Positions 1 to 7,317 of a stretch of DNA of 25,805 bases are shown here, in pieces. Under the pieces are notes generated by a model, which was given only the letters and a program-made list of their open reading frames with translations, was not told the origin of the DNA and did no database searches. The stretch covers positions 1 through 25,805 of the forward strand of contig CAJOQO010000074.1 of NCBI GenBank assembly GCA_905236545.1, in the 5' to 3' direction. Numbering within the stretch: position 1 is the stretch's first letter; every line of letters begins with the position of its first letter. Source of the stretch: an uncultured Lachnospiraceae bacterium (GTDB lineage Bacteria; Bacillota; Clostridia; Lachnospirales; Lachnospiraceae). The position numbers were made by a program, and so were the translations under genes.

Positions 1-598
1 CGGTGAAGTCACCGGTCTGCTCGTCAAGGATCGTCCATCCTTCTCTGTCAGCGACTTCCTGGAAGCCTTCGGAACGTCCGATCTGTGCGGAAGATCCGGT
101 GGAACCGGAGATCACCAGCGCATTGATCTCATCGATGCCCTTCTTGTCAGCGTAAGCCTTCAGCCATTCACCGGCCGCAAGACCCTCGGTCTTGAAGTTG
201 GAGCCGACCCATGTTACATACTTGTCGGAATCATCGATCGTACGGTCGATTACGATAACCGGGATGCCGGCATCTTCGCACTCGGTAAGGACGGTGTCCC
301 ATCCGGTAGCGATGATCGGGTCGATGATGATGTAGTCAACTTCCTGCTCGATAAAGGAGCGGACCGCTTCCTTCTGAGCCGCCTCATCGTTGTCGCAGTC
401 AACGAAGCTGAGGTTGTATCCGTTCTCCTCGCTGAATACATCCTGGCAGGACTTCGTGGAAGCTGTTCTCCAGTCTGACTCATGTCCAACCTGCGCGAAT
501 CCGATGTTGATCAGCTCATCTGCAGAAGCGCTCATCGCGCCGACATACAGACCGGCAACCAGAGAAACCGTAAGTCCAGCAACCAATTTCATCTTCAT
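1..598 (-). CDS. Sugar ABC transporter substrate-binding protein, YtfQ-like (partial, C-terminus beyond left edge)
   Basis: The N-terminal 199 residues of a type 1 periplasmic-binding protein are present. It would capture a sugar outside the membrane and deliver it to an ABC permease, presumably encoded beyond the left edge. After an N-terminal signal segment (about residues 3-25, ending ASA-D), the text INIGFAQVGHESDWR, then KEAVRSFIEQEVDYIII, then ATGWD, IPVIVIDR and EQTGDFT follows the order known from E. coli YtfQ, a galactofuranose-binding protein. A furanose or similar monosaccharide is therefore a fair guess, not shown. The start at 598 has AAAAGGAGG eight bases upstream (607-615). There is no cysteine in the signal segment, so the lipobox expected for a Gram-positive binding protein is missing. 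The YesM/YesN pair upstream probably regulates it. Confidence 0.9.
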   Translation of the reverse strand, partial: MKMKLVAGLTVSLVAGLYVGAMSASADELINIGFAQVGHESDWRTASTKSCQDVFSEENGYNLSFVDCDNDEAAQKEAVRSFIEQEVDYIIIDPIIATGWDTVLTECEDAGIPVIVIDRTIDDSDKYVTWVGSNFKTEGLAAGEWLKAYADKKGIDEINALVISGSTGSSAQIGRSEGFQEVADREGWTILDEQTGDFT

Positions 599-654
599 AA
601 AGAATCCTCCTTTTCCGGCGGTACGTTCCGCCACTCCAATTGTAGGTTGGATTC

Positions 655-683
655 ATTCTATTCCGGCATTTCGCTTTACTCAA
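655..683 (-). promoter_or_regulatory. Sigma-A promoter of the sugar-binding protein gene
   Basis: Reading the minus strand, TTGAGT (678-683) and TAGAAT (655-660) are separated by exactly 17 bases. They match the -35 consensus at 4 of 6 positions and the -10 consensus at 5 of 6. The transcript would start near 648, about 50 bases before the start codon. The transporter gene can thus be expressed separately from the two-component genes upstream. Confidence 0.65.
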
Positions 684-759
684 TGAAACTATTTCGGAAA
701 AGAGTTCAATATTTTCACCAATGCTTTCCTGTGAATCTCCGTTGTTTTGGGTAAAATGC

Positions 760-798
760 AAAAAAGTCGACTTTTTTACGAATAAAGTCGACTTTTTT
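760..798 (-). terminator. Terminator after the histidine kinase gene, built from two copies of a palindrome
   Basis: An 18-bp perfect palindrome, aaaaaagtcgactttttt (760-777), is followed by a second copy (784-798) displaced by 21 bp. On the minus strand AAAAAAGTCGACTTT (798-784) can pair with AAAGTCGACTTTTTT (774-760) around a 9-nt loop, giving a 15-bp stem that ends in a T run. It lies 35 bp past the kinase stop codon. The symmetry means it could terminate in both directions. A double binding site for a dimeric regulator is an alternative, given the two-helical-turn spacing. Confidence 0.6.
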
Positions 799-833
799 AT
801 AGATCCGTTTTTTATACCCGGCGGGATCTCCCC

Positions 834-2309
834 TCATCCGGGAATCGTTACGGTCACGCAGGTTCCTTCCCCGTAGGTGCTGTCGATCTTTATGGAAGCA
901 GACTCCCCGAAGTTCAGACGAAGCCGCTCGGCGGCGTTGGCGATCCCAAAGCCGGTATTGTCCGGCCCCGGCTGCGCCTTCCCGCTGATCAGGTCCCGCA
1001 CCGCTTCCAGATCCTCTTCCTTCATCCCGATCCCGTTGTCCGATACCTGGATCAATACGGATTCCTCCTGCCGCAGGGCCCGGATCCTGAGCATGCCCAT
1101 TCCCCTCTTGTTTTTGATTCCGTGATACAGCGCATTTTCCACGAGAGGCTGCAGCGTCATCTTGATAATCGGAACCTCCATCACATCCTCCGGAACCTCG
1201 ATCCCGTAAGAAAGGATGTCCCTGTAGCGGAATTTCTGAATCTGCAGGTAAGCTTCCACGTGGGAAATCTCTTCTCTGAGGGGGATAATGTCTCTGCCGC
1301 CGGAAAGGGTTGTGCGGAAAAACTGGGAAAGGGACATGACGAGCGCCTGCACATCCTCCTTGCGCCCCGCCTCCGACAGCCAGAGGATATTGTCGAGCGT
1401 ATTGTACAGGAAATGGGGATTGATCTGCGCCTGAAGGAGCCTCTGCTCCATATTCCGGTTATAGACCTGTTCCTCCTTGATATCCCCGATCAGTACCGTA
1501 ATCTGCTGTGCCATCCGGTTGAAGCTTTCCCCCATGATCGCAAGCTCATTGCGCGAGGCGATGTCGATCCTTGTATCAAAATGCCCCCGCCCGATCTCTT
1601 CCGCGGCATCGCACAGTTTCCGCACGGGGCGGGTGATGCTGCGCGTGATCAGGATGGCAAATACCCCCGCGATGGCCATAACCACGATGAACAGCACCAC
1701 GGCGATCCTGACCAGCTTCTCTCTCTCCGCCACGGTTTTTTCACGGATCTCCCCCATGCTCTGCGTCTCGTAAGAGATATATTCCGTGATCCGCTCCTGG
1801 ATCAGATCCGTGATGATGCGGATGTCGGTTTCCAGCCGCTCCATATTGTCCTCGTAGCTCCCGGTCTGCTTGACCGTGCCGTCGATCTCATCCACGTGCC
1901 TGCGCAGTGTCTGAAGAAGCTTGCACAGTCTCGAGGCCGCCTGCGCCGCCCCGGGGGAGGAGGAGCTTTCCTCCAGCATGGTGAAGCTGGCCTCTGCCTG
2001 GTCGATCATGGTACCCGGATTCGTCATGCTGACGACCGATCCGACCTCGTTTTTCCCGAGGGACCGGGCGATCATCTGATACATGACCGAATCCATGTCT
2101 TCCTTGAAATGCAGATTGTAGACATTGGCCCTCGTCACATTCTGTACGATCAGATCATAGGAATCCCCGACGCTCCCGAGCATGAGCAGAAGAAAGACGG
2201 ACAGGAAGAGAAAAGGAACCAGCAGAACGCCTGCCATGATGGCGAGCTTGGTCGTCAGGTTCATATTCTCGATGACCCGGGTGATCTTCTGAAATGCGCT
2301 TCTCAACAT
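834..2309 (-). CDS. Sensor histidine kinase, YesM family
   Basis: A 491-residue membrane sensor kinase. Two hydrophobic segments (about 21-45 and 198-222) bracket an extracellular sensor region of about 150 residues. A HAMP linker follows (about 223-274), then the His_kinase domain with phospho-acceptor His299 in QINPHFLYNTLDNI. The ATP-binding domain has an N box (ENALYHGIKN, 391-400), a G1 box (DNGIG, 424-428) and a G2 box (GFGI, 453-456). This architecture is typical of the YesM/LytS-like kinases that pair with AraC-type regulators and control sugar transporters. The start lies 4 bp after the upstream regulator's stop, with an AGGAG about 15 bases before it, so the two genes form an operon. 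The sensed ligand cannot be read from the sequence; a sugar or its binding protein is likely. Confidence 0.93.
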   Translation of the reverse strand: MLRSAFQKITRVIENMNLTTKLAIMAGVLLVPFLFLSVFLLLMLGSVGDSYDLIVQNVTRANVYNLHFKEDMDSVMYQMIARSLGKNEVGSVVSMTNPGTMIDQAEASFTMLEESSSSPGAAQAASRLCKLLQTLRRHVDEIDGTVKQTGSYEDNMERLETDIRIITDLIQERITEYISYETQSMGEIREKTVAEREKLVRIAVVLFIVVMAIAGVFAILITRSITRPVRKLCDAAEEIGRGHFDTRIDIASRNELAIMGESFNRMAQQITVLIGDIKEEQVYNRNMEQRLLQAQINPHFLYNTLDNILWLSEAGRKEDVQALVMSLSQFFRTTLSGGRDIIPLREEISHVEAYLQIQKFRYRDILSYGIEVPEDVMEVPIIKMTLQPLVENALYHGIKNKRGMGMLRIRALRQEESVLIQVSDNGIGMKEEDLEAVRDLISGKAQPGPDNTGFGIANAAERLRLNFGESASIKIDSTYGEGTCVTVTIPG

Positions 2310-2313
2310 AAGC

Positions 2314-3975
2314 TTATGCCTGCTCCTGACAGGACATACGGTATTCTCTCGGTGTGATTCCCTGCATCTTCTTAAAGGTGGAACTGAAATAATGGGGATC
2401 TCTGTATCCGACCCGGTAAGCGATCTCGGAGCTTCTCATCTGTGTTGTCCGAAGCAGCTCCTTTGCCTTCTGCATGCGTCTGCTGATCAGATACTCGATG
2501 AAAGTCATCCCCATCTCCTGGGAAAAAATGGAGGAGAAATGATTCGGGCTCATCCCGACGGTCTCCGCGACCTTGTTCAGGGAGATATCGTCCCGATCAT
2601 AGTTTTCATCGATATAGGAAACGGCTTCCCTGAGGATTCTCCCGTATCGTTTTTCCGTATTCTGGTCCCGCAGGGTGATCAGCTCCCGCAGATAATCGGA
2701 CAGATAGCGCCGGATCTCCTCTACCGTGACCCTGTTCTTCAGAACAGCGTTGATGTCACCGCATTTTTCGTCGATTTCATCCACCCTTCGCCCCAGCTGT
2801 CTCAGGAAACGGACCATCGTAAAGTACATGTCCATGGCAAGATAGTTCAGGAAAAGGCTTGAACTCAGATTGTTTTCCCCGATCGAGCGGAAGACTCCCT
2901 CCAGAAAGGGCTCTGCTTCCTCCAGCGTGCCAGTGCCGAGGAACTGCTCCAGCATCCTTCTTGAATGGTCATTCGAGACCGCACCGCTGATATCGAGCCG
3001 GTCTGTCTTTTCATCCGGTCCGTCCGAAATCTCTGACGGCCTGCTTTTTTCAGAGGGCACGGCGGAAACCGTTCCGTCCGGAAAGGCATAAACCACCTGG
3101 TTCATGCCGGTCAGAAACCGGTAGGACAGCGCTTTGTTCGCGGAATAATATGCTTTTGAGATGTCGCTGATCCGGTTGACCGTCTCGCCCGCCCCGATGA
3201 ACCAGGAGTGGTCCGGTTCTTTTTCTGCCAGCTCTTTCAGGCGGCTGATCAGTTCCTTCTGCGACGCTTCGAGTTCCTCCGGAGCATTCGCGATCCCGAT
3301 CATGGCAAAACCGTTTTCGTTCCTGTCAAAAAAGATCCATCCCGGAATCTGCTCCGGAATCGAGGCGATATCCCGCCTGAGCTCCTCGCCGGGCATCGCA
3401 CTGTCCTTTCCCCGGACTGTCATCAGCATCATGGCATAGTAACGCGCAAAAATATGGAGACCGAGATGCTCGGACATTGCGAGGATCTCATCCATGGGCC
3501 GGTCATTTGTGACAAGCGTCCGGAACAGCAGGTTTTTTTCCGCATCCTTCTGTTCTCTTGCCAGCTCGTCGCTCCACATGCTTTCCGACTGGGTCCTCTC
3601 CCGCTCGATCTTGTCCTGGACCCTCCGGATGCATTCCAGCAGTTTTCCCGGCGGCAGAGGTTTCAGGAGATAGTCTGTCACGCCCAGAGAGACCGCGCGC
3701 TGCGCATAGACGAATTCATCGTATCCCGACAGAATGATGATGGATGTGTCAGGAAGTTCTTTCCTGACCAGAGCCGAGAGTTCGAGTCCGTCCATGAACG
3801 GCATCTTGATATCTGTCAGAAGGATGTCCGGTTTTGTTTCCAGGATCATGGGCCATGCGAGTTCTCCGTCGCTTGCTTCTCCGACGAATTCGATGTCTTC
3901 TTTTTCCCAGTTGATCTGGCTTTTGATGCCGTCGCGCATCACGATTTCATCTTCGACGAGAAATAGTTTTACCAT
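2314..3975 (-). CDS. AraC-type response regulator, YesN family
   Basis: The DNA-binding partner of the adjacent kinase. Numbered from the chosen start, residues 1-120 are a receiver domain with acidic residues in LVEDE (6-10), phospho-acceptor Asp55 in LLTDIKMP and Lys105 in YLLKPL. A long middle region of unknown fold follows. The C-terminal 100 or so residues are an AraC double helix-turn-helix (ENYDRDDISLNKVAETVGM and YRVGYRDPHYFSSTFKK). It should activate sugar-uptake genes such as the one at the left edge when phosphorylated. I chose the ATG at 3975 because GGAGA lies 8 bases upstream and MVKLFLVEDE is a typical receiver N-terminus. An in-frame ATG at 3990 would add five residues but has no visible ribosome binding site. 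Confidence 0.92.
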   Translation of the reverse strand: MVKLFLVEDEIVMRDGIKSQINWEKEDIEFVGEASDGELAWPMILETKPDILLTDIKMPFMDGLELSALVRKELPDTSIIILSGYDEFVYAQRAVSLGVTDYLLKPLPPGKLLECIRRVQDKIERERTQSESMWSDELAREQKDAEKNLLFRTLVTNDRPMDEILAMSEHLGLHIFARYYAMMLMTVRGKDSAMPGEELRRDIASIPEQIPGWIFFDRNENGFAMIGIANAPEELEASQKELISRLKELAEKEPDHSWFIGAGETVNRISDISKAYYSANKALSYRFLTGMNQVVYAFPDGTVSAVPSEKSRPSEISDGPDEKTDRLDISGAVSNDHSRRMLEQFLGTGTLEEAEPFLEGVFRSIGENNLSSSLFLNYLAMDMYFTMVRFLRQLGRRVDEIDEKCGDINAVLKNRVTVEEIRRYLSDYLRELITLRDQNTEKRYGRILREAVSYIDENYDRDDISLNKVAETVGMSPNHFSSIFSQEMGMTFIEYLISRRMQKAKELLRTTQMRSSEIAYRVGYRDPHYFSSTFKKMQGITPREYRMSCQEQA

Positions 3976-3996
3976 GGTTTGAGTCTCCATAAGGAG

Positions 3997-4042
3997 CTGT
4001 ACCGGAATGACTCAGTCAAATGACGATGTTGATTCGGTACAG
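3997..4042. promoter_or_regulatory. Inverted repeat in front of the two-component operon
   Basis: ctgtaccg (3997-4004) and cggtacag (4035-4042) form a perfect 8-bp inverted repeat separated by 30 bases. A smaller palindrome, tgactcagtca (4008-4018), sits between them. The stretch lies between azlD and the regulator gene, just upstream of the regulator start. It may be an operator or a loop-forming structure. A TTGACT hexamer is also present, but I could not place a convincing -10 box. Confidence 0.35.
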
Positions 4043-4058
4043 ATCCTGAGCAATGGAT

Positions 4059-4364
4059 CTACAGGAAGAATTCTGTCACAAGCACTACGACGCAGCAAAG
4101 GCTGGCGACCTGGAACAGGCTCCTTCCGAACCATGCGGCAAGGATGCCGGCGGCCAGTGCCAGGATCCCGGAGACCGGTGTCTGTGTGGATTCTATGATC
4201 GCCGGGAAGGTCATCACCGCCAGTGTCACAAATGGAACATAGTACAGGAATGACCGAAGGAATCCGGAACGGATCTTTCTGCGGATCAGCGTGACCGGAA
4301 GCGCCCGGATCAGGTAGGTTACCGCGAACATGACCAGGATATATAGATTGATCTGTTTGCTCAT
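4059..4364 (-). CDS. azlD: AzlD family branched-chain amino acid transport protein
   Basis: A 101-residue, very hydrophobic protein with three to four predicted membrane segments (about 5-22, 38-57, 63-82 and 84-100). It matches the AzlD family, the small subunit that works with AzlC to export branched-chain amino acids and related compounds. The motif RALPVTLIRRKI near residues 20-31 fits the family's conserved start. The ATG at 4364 overlaps the azlC stop codon as ATGA (4361-4364), which indicates translational coupling. The frame stays open further upstream within azlC, but that extension reads as arginine- and glycine-rich shadow sequence, so I discarded it. The substrate is inferred from the family only. 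Confidence 0.9.
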   Translation of the reverse strand: MSKQINLYILVMFAVTYLIRALPVTLIRRKIRSGFLRSFLYYVPFVTLAVMTFPAIIESTQTPVSGILALAAGILAAWFGRSLFQVASLCCVVVLVTEFFL

Positions 4365-5125
4365 AGGGAATCTCCGGCGGATGCAGATGGTGTCTCTTCG
4401 TCTGATGGATGCGGGAACAGGATCGCTGCCGCCGCAGCCAGGCCGATGGTGAGGAGGATGATCCGGTTGCCGGATGACAGATCCTTCAGGTATGGCAGCC
4501 TGGAGAAGGCATAGCTGGCAGCGAAGCTTACCGTTACCAGTCCAAGGATGACTTTGTCCTTCCTGGCAGGAGGGATGATCACCGCAAGGAACATTCCGAA
4601 CAATGCCACGCTCAGCGCGCTGACAAGCCGTGCCGGCATCAGGTTGCCGACCAGGATCCCCAGTGCGGTTCCGGCTGCCCACAGCGGCGCCGCCACGGCG
4701 CCGGCTCCATAGGTGTAGAAGGGATTCAGATCTCCCTTCTGTCTGACCTCTACCGCAAAGATTTCGTCGGTGATAAAATACGCGACGCCGAGCCGGTGCA
4801 GCGGATGGATCCCGGGAGAAAGCTTCTGGCTGATCGCCGTACTCATCAGCAGATAGCGTGCATTGATGATCAGGGTGATCAGCACCATCTCAACCATCGG
4901 CGCGGACGCGGCGATCACCGTAAACCCGGCATATTCCCCGGCGGAGGCAAGGCACAGAATGCTTGCCGCAAAGCCCTGTGCGGGGCTCAGGCCTGCATCC
5001 CTTGCAGCTACGCCGAGTGCGAACGCCACCGCGAAATAGCCGATCCCGATGGGGATTCCGTCTTTTATCCCTTCCCGAAATGCTTTTGAATTGGATACAT
5101 TCATCTTTCCGGATCCTGCCTTCAT
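4361..5125 (-). CDS. azlC: AzlC family amino acid exporter, large subunit
   Basis: A 254-residue membrane protein with about seven hydrophobic segments. FREGIKDGIPIGIGYFAVAF near the N-terminus, then CLASAGEYAGFTVIAASAP, NARYLLMSTAISQKL and YFITDEIFAV, are the hallmarks of AzlC. With AzlD it forms the exporter for branched-chain amino acids (azaleucine resistance in Bacillus subtilis). An alternative start at Met8 (5104) has AGGA about nine bases upstream and would shorten the protein by seven residues. Neither start has a strong ribosome binding site. The hydrophilic C-terminal tail (about 240-254) is unremarkable. No clear promoter is visible in the 93 bp between this gene and larB. Confidence 0.9.
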   Translation of the reverse strand: MKAGSGKMNVSNSKAFREGIKDGIPIGIGYFAVAFALGVAARDAGLSPAQGFAASILCLASAGEYAGFTVIAASAPMVEMVLITLIINARYLLMSTAISQKLSPGIHPLHRLGVAYFITDEIFAVEVRQKGDLNPFYTYGAGAVAAPLWAAGTALGILVGNLMPARLVSALSVALFGMFLAVIIPPARKDKVILGLVTVSFAASYAFSRLPYLKDLSSGNRIILLTIGLAAAAAILFPHPSDEETPSASAGDSL

Positions 5126-5218
5126 CGATCTTCTGATTCAGAACAGAATTCCGTCCCGCCGCTCCTGCGTCTCATGAACAGAATCCTGATGGAATGAAAC
5201 GGGTTCTCCTGAAACGGA

Positions 5219-5986
5219 TTATACCGCCCTGTTAATCAGCGCTGCCTGGTAGCCTGCGCCGAATCCATTGTCTATATTGACTACCGATACCCCGCTTGCA
5301 CAGGAGTTCAGCATGGACAGGAGCGCGCTCAGGCCTCCAAAGTTTGCGCCGTATCCGACCGAAGTGGGAACCGCGATGACCGGACAGTCTGCCAGTCCCG
5401 CGATCACGCTGGCCAGCGCTCCTTCCATTCCCGCCACAGCGATGATCACTCTGGCGCTCATAATCTCGTCCAGATGGGAAAGCAGTCTGTGCAGGCCGGA
5501 AACGCCGACATCCACCAGCCGGATCACATGGTTTCCGAGCGCTTCGGCGGTCAGGGCCGCCTCTTCGCTGACCGCCATGTCACTCGTTCCGCCGGATGCG
5601 ACAACGATGCTTCCCCTTCCTGACGGCTCCGGCATCTCCCCGACAATCGCAGTCTGAGGAACAGGATCGTAGTAGCAGGTAAGTCCGGCCTTTTTGATCA
5701 GCAGATCCCTCACCCAGGCAGCTTTTTCCGGCGCCATTCTTGTAATAAGAATCGTCTTCACGCCGTTCTCAGCCATCTTCAGCGTGATTCCAAGGATCTG
5801 CTCCTTCGTCTTTCCCGCTCCATAGATCACCTCCGCAAACCCCTGACGGATCTGTCTGTGGTTATCGATCGACGCGTATCCGATCTCCGTGTACGGAGCC
5901 TCCCTGATTCTGAGCATCGCGTCATCAAGTCCGAGCGCCCCGTCCCGGACCTGCTCGAGAATCCTCCTCATTTCAGATTGTTCCAT
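5219..5986 (-). CDS. larB: LarB, nickel-pincer cofactor biosynthesis carboxylase/hydrolase
   Basis: A 255-residue protein of the LarB family. LarB carboxylates and hydrolyses nicotinic acid adenine dinucleotide in the first step of the nickel-pincer nucleotide cofactor, used by lactate racemase and other LarA-type racemases. The C-terminal half is PurE-like: VVASGGTSDMAVSEEA (about 128-143), VAGMEGALASVIAGL, VPTSVGYGANFGGL and SMLNSCASGVSVVNIDNGFG. Cys229 in LNSCASG sits where the catalytic cysteine of Lactobacillus plantarum LarB (Cys221) is expected. The ATG at 5986 has AGGAG about 6 bases upstream. larC, larE and larA are not in this window, so this copy stands alone here. Confidence 0.92.
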   Translation of the reverse strand: MEQSEMRRILEQVRDGALGLDDAMLRIREAPYTEIGYASIDNHRQIRQGFAEVIYGAGKTKEQILGITLKMAENGVKTILITRMAPEKAAWVRDLLIKKAGLTCYYDPVPQTAIVGEMPEPSGRGSIVVASGGTSDMAVSEEAALTAEALGNHVIRLVDVGVSGLHRLLSHLDEIMSARVIIAVAGMEGALASVIAGLADCPVIAVPTSVGYGANFGGLSALLSMLNSCASGVSVVNIDNGFGAGYQAALINRAV

Positions 5987-6090
5987 TCCTGTCTCCTGAT
6001 CCTTTGTCCTGCTGAAGGTTATATCCCCGAAAGCCTGATTGTATATTCTATATACTCCATCTTCTCACGAACGAAATGGCCTGCCGTTAA

Positions 6091-6102
6091 GGAAATATTT
6101 CC
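6091..6102. repeat. 12-bp palindrome upstream of larB
   Basis: ggaaatatttcc is a perfect palindrome about 105 bp before the larB start. It lies in the only space available for a larB promoter. It could be an operator, but a palindrome this short and A/T-rich may be chance. Confidence 0.25.
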
Positions 6103-6114
6103 GTCAGCCAGTAT

Positions 6115-6153
6115 AACACAAAACTGTCATTCACACAGCCATGTGAATGACAG
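6115..6153 (-). terminator. Intrinsic terminator of the diaminopimelate dehydrogenase gene
   Basis: The arms ctgtcattcaca (6124-6135) and tgtgaatgacag (6142-6153) make a perfect 12-bp stem around a 6-nt loop. On the minus strand the stem is followed by TTTTGTGTT (6123-6115). It begins 47 bp after the gene's stop codon, which is a normal position. Confidence 0.85.
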
Positions 6154-6200
6154 CCTTCCTCTGATAACGGTTCCGTGGTTACAGGCCGCACCATTTCATT

Positions 6201-7178
6201 TCACAGCATATGCGCGCGCAGCCATTCATCTGTCTGCGGGCTCAGGTACTTCGGCGCGATGTCAAACATGGTTTTTGCTCCGCGCTGTCCTTCCCGGTTC
6301 ATGCGCCAGGCCGCCCTTGCGACCGCCGCCAGCACGCTTCCTGTGAATTCCGGATTCGAATCCAGCTTCAGGCTGAATTCGATTACATGCTTCCTCTCTC
6401 CGGTCTGTCCGGAGTAGATCACGGAACCTCCATGCGGCAGCTCACTGTGTTTTGCCTTCATCTCCTCTTCGGAAATAAAGCTGACAGTCGTATCATAATC
6501 TGAGAAATAGTCGGGCATCTCCTTGATCTCTCTCTCGATTCTGGAAAGATCAGCCCCTTCCTCCGCGACAACCCAGCACTCACGGGTATGCTTCTGGCGC
6601 GTCGTCAGCTCCGGATTGAGGCCGGCGCGCACCTTTTCGAGCGCCTCCGGGACGGGTACCGTATACTGGCGCGCATCCTTCACTCCCGCGATCCGGCGGA
6701 TCGCGTCAGAGTGTCCCTGGGAAACTCCTCTGCCCCAGAAGGTATAGTCTTTTCCGTCCGGCAGAACCGAGTGTGCGTAAAGTCTGCTCAGAGAGAACAG
6801 CCCCGGATCCCAGCCGCAGGATATGATTCCAACCTTTCCCGCCGCGCAGGCCGCTTCGTCGACAGCCCTGTAATGCTCCGGTATCTTTGCATGCGTATCA
6901 AAGCTGTCCACAACATTAAATGAGGCAGCGTACACCGGAGTCTGCTTCGGAAGATCGGTTGCGCTTCCGCCGCAGATTACAAGTACATCGATCCTGTCTT
7001 TCATCTTCAGAAGATCGTCCGCATGGAAAACCTTCCCGGCTCCCGAAGCTGTCTTCACCTCAGCAGGATTCCTGCGTGTAAAGATACCCGCCAGTTCCTG
7101 GTCCGCGTTTGCGATGACTGCCTTCTCTACGCCTTTTCCGAGGTTTCCGTAACCAAGGATACCGATCCTGATGCTCAT
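6201..7178 (-). CDS. ddh: meso-Diaminopimelate D-dehydrogenase
   Basis: A 325-residue NADPH-dependent enzyme (EC 1.4.1.16) that converts tetrahydrodipicolinate, ammonia and NADPH directly to meso-diaminopimelate, a one-step route to lysine and peptidoglycan precursors. The Rossmann motif GYGNLG lies at residues 9-14. Family landmarks follow: FTRRNP, VVDSFDTHAKIPEHY, SCGWDPGLFS, FWGRGVSQGHSDAIRR, RECWVVAEEG, HGGSVI and LDSNPEFTGSVLAA. I chose the ATG at 7178 because AGGAGG (7186-7191) is 7 bases upstream. Two upstream in-frame starts (7184 and 7205) are less well spaced. The terminator at 6115-6153 closes the gene. I see no convincing promoter between it and araA, so it may be read through from araA or start within the hairpin at 7225-7294. 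Confidence 0.94.
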   Translation of the reverse strand: MSIRIGILGYGNLGKGVEKAVIANADQELAGIFTRRNPAEVKTASGAGKVFHADDLLKMKDRIDVLVICGGSATDLPKQTPVYAASFNVVDSFDTHAKIPEHYRAVDEAACAAGKVGIISCGWDPGLFSLSRLYAHSVLPDGKDYTFWGRGVSQGHSDAIRRIAGVKDARQYTVPVPEALEKVRAGLNPELTTRQKHTRECWVVAEEGADLSRIEREIKEMPDYFSDYDTTVSFISEEEMKAKHSELPHGGSVIYSGQTGERKHVIEFSLKLDSNPEFTGSVLAAVARAAWRMNREGQRGAKTMFDIAPKYLSPQTDEWLRAHML

Positions 7179-7224
7179 CTGCATCCCTCCTCTCTGAACA
7201 AACACATTTTGTAATGATTCAGCA

Positions 7225-7315
7225 CCCCGTGGAATTGCTCATGATCCAGTCAGATAAGCTTGCCTATCTGACTGAGCTGAGCGGTTCCACGGGGCGGACA
7301 AGCGGTGAAACCGCT
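7225..7315. repeat. Long nested hairpin between araA and ddh
   Basis: Three nested arms fold together: ccccgtggaa (7225-7234) with ttccacgggg (7285-7294), gctca (7237-7241) with tgagc (7278-7282), and cagtcagata (7247-7256) with tatctgactg (7265-7274) around an 8-nt loop. Next to it agcggt-gaa-accgct (7301-7315) forms a second small hairpin, directly after the araA stop. No T run follows on the minus strand, so it is not a standard terminator. It may be an mRNA-stabilising structure, a rho-independent-like pause, or a small palindromic repeat element. Confidence 0.6.
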
Positions 7316-7317
7316 CC

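Noticed and set aside
1122..2357. Long open frame on the plus strand opposite the histidine kinase, and similar ones at 14627-15865 and 16892-18388
   Set aside because: They lie wholly opposite well-identified genes, are rich in His, Arg and Pro, and show no recognisable motifs. They are antisense shadows.
4365..4682. Longer form of azlD reading through azlC
   Set aside because: The extension overlaps azlC, reads as Arg/Gly/Pro-rich sequence unlike a membrane protein, and the ATG at 4364 gives the full family length.
5141..5184. Direct repeat gaacagaat (5141-5149 and 5176-5184) before azlC
   Set aside because: Short and without relation to a promoter that I can identify; probably chance.
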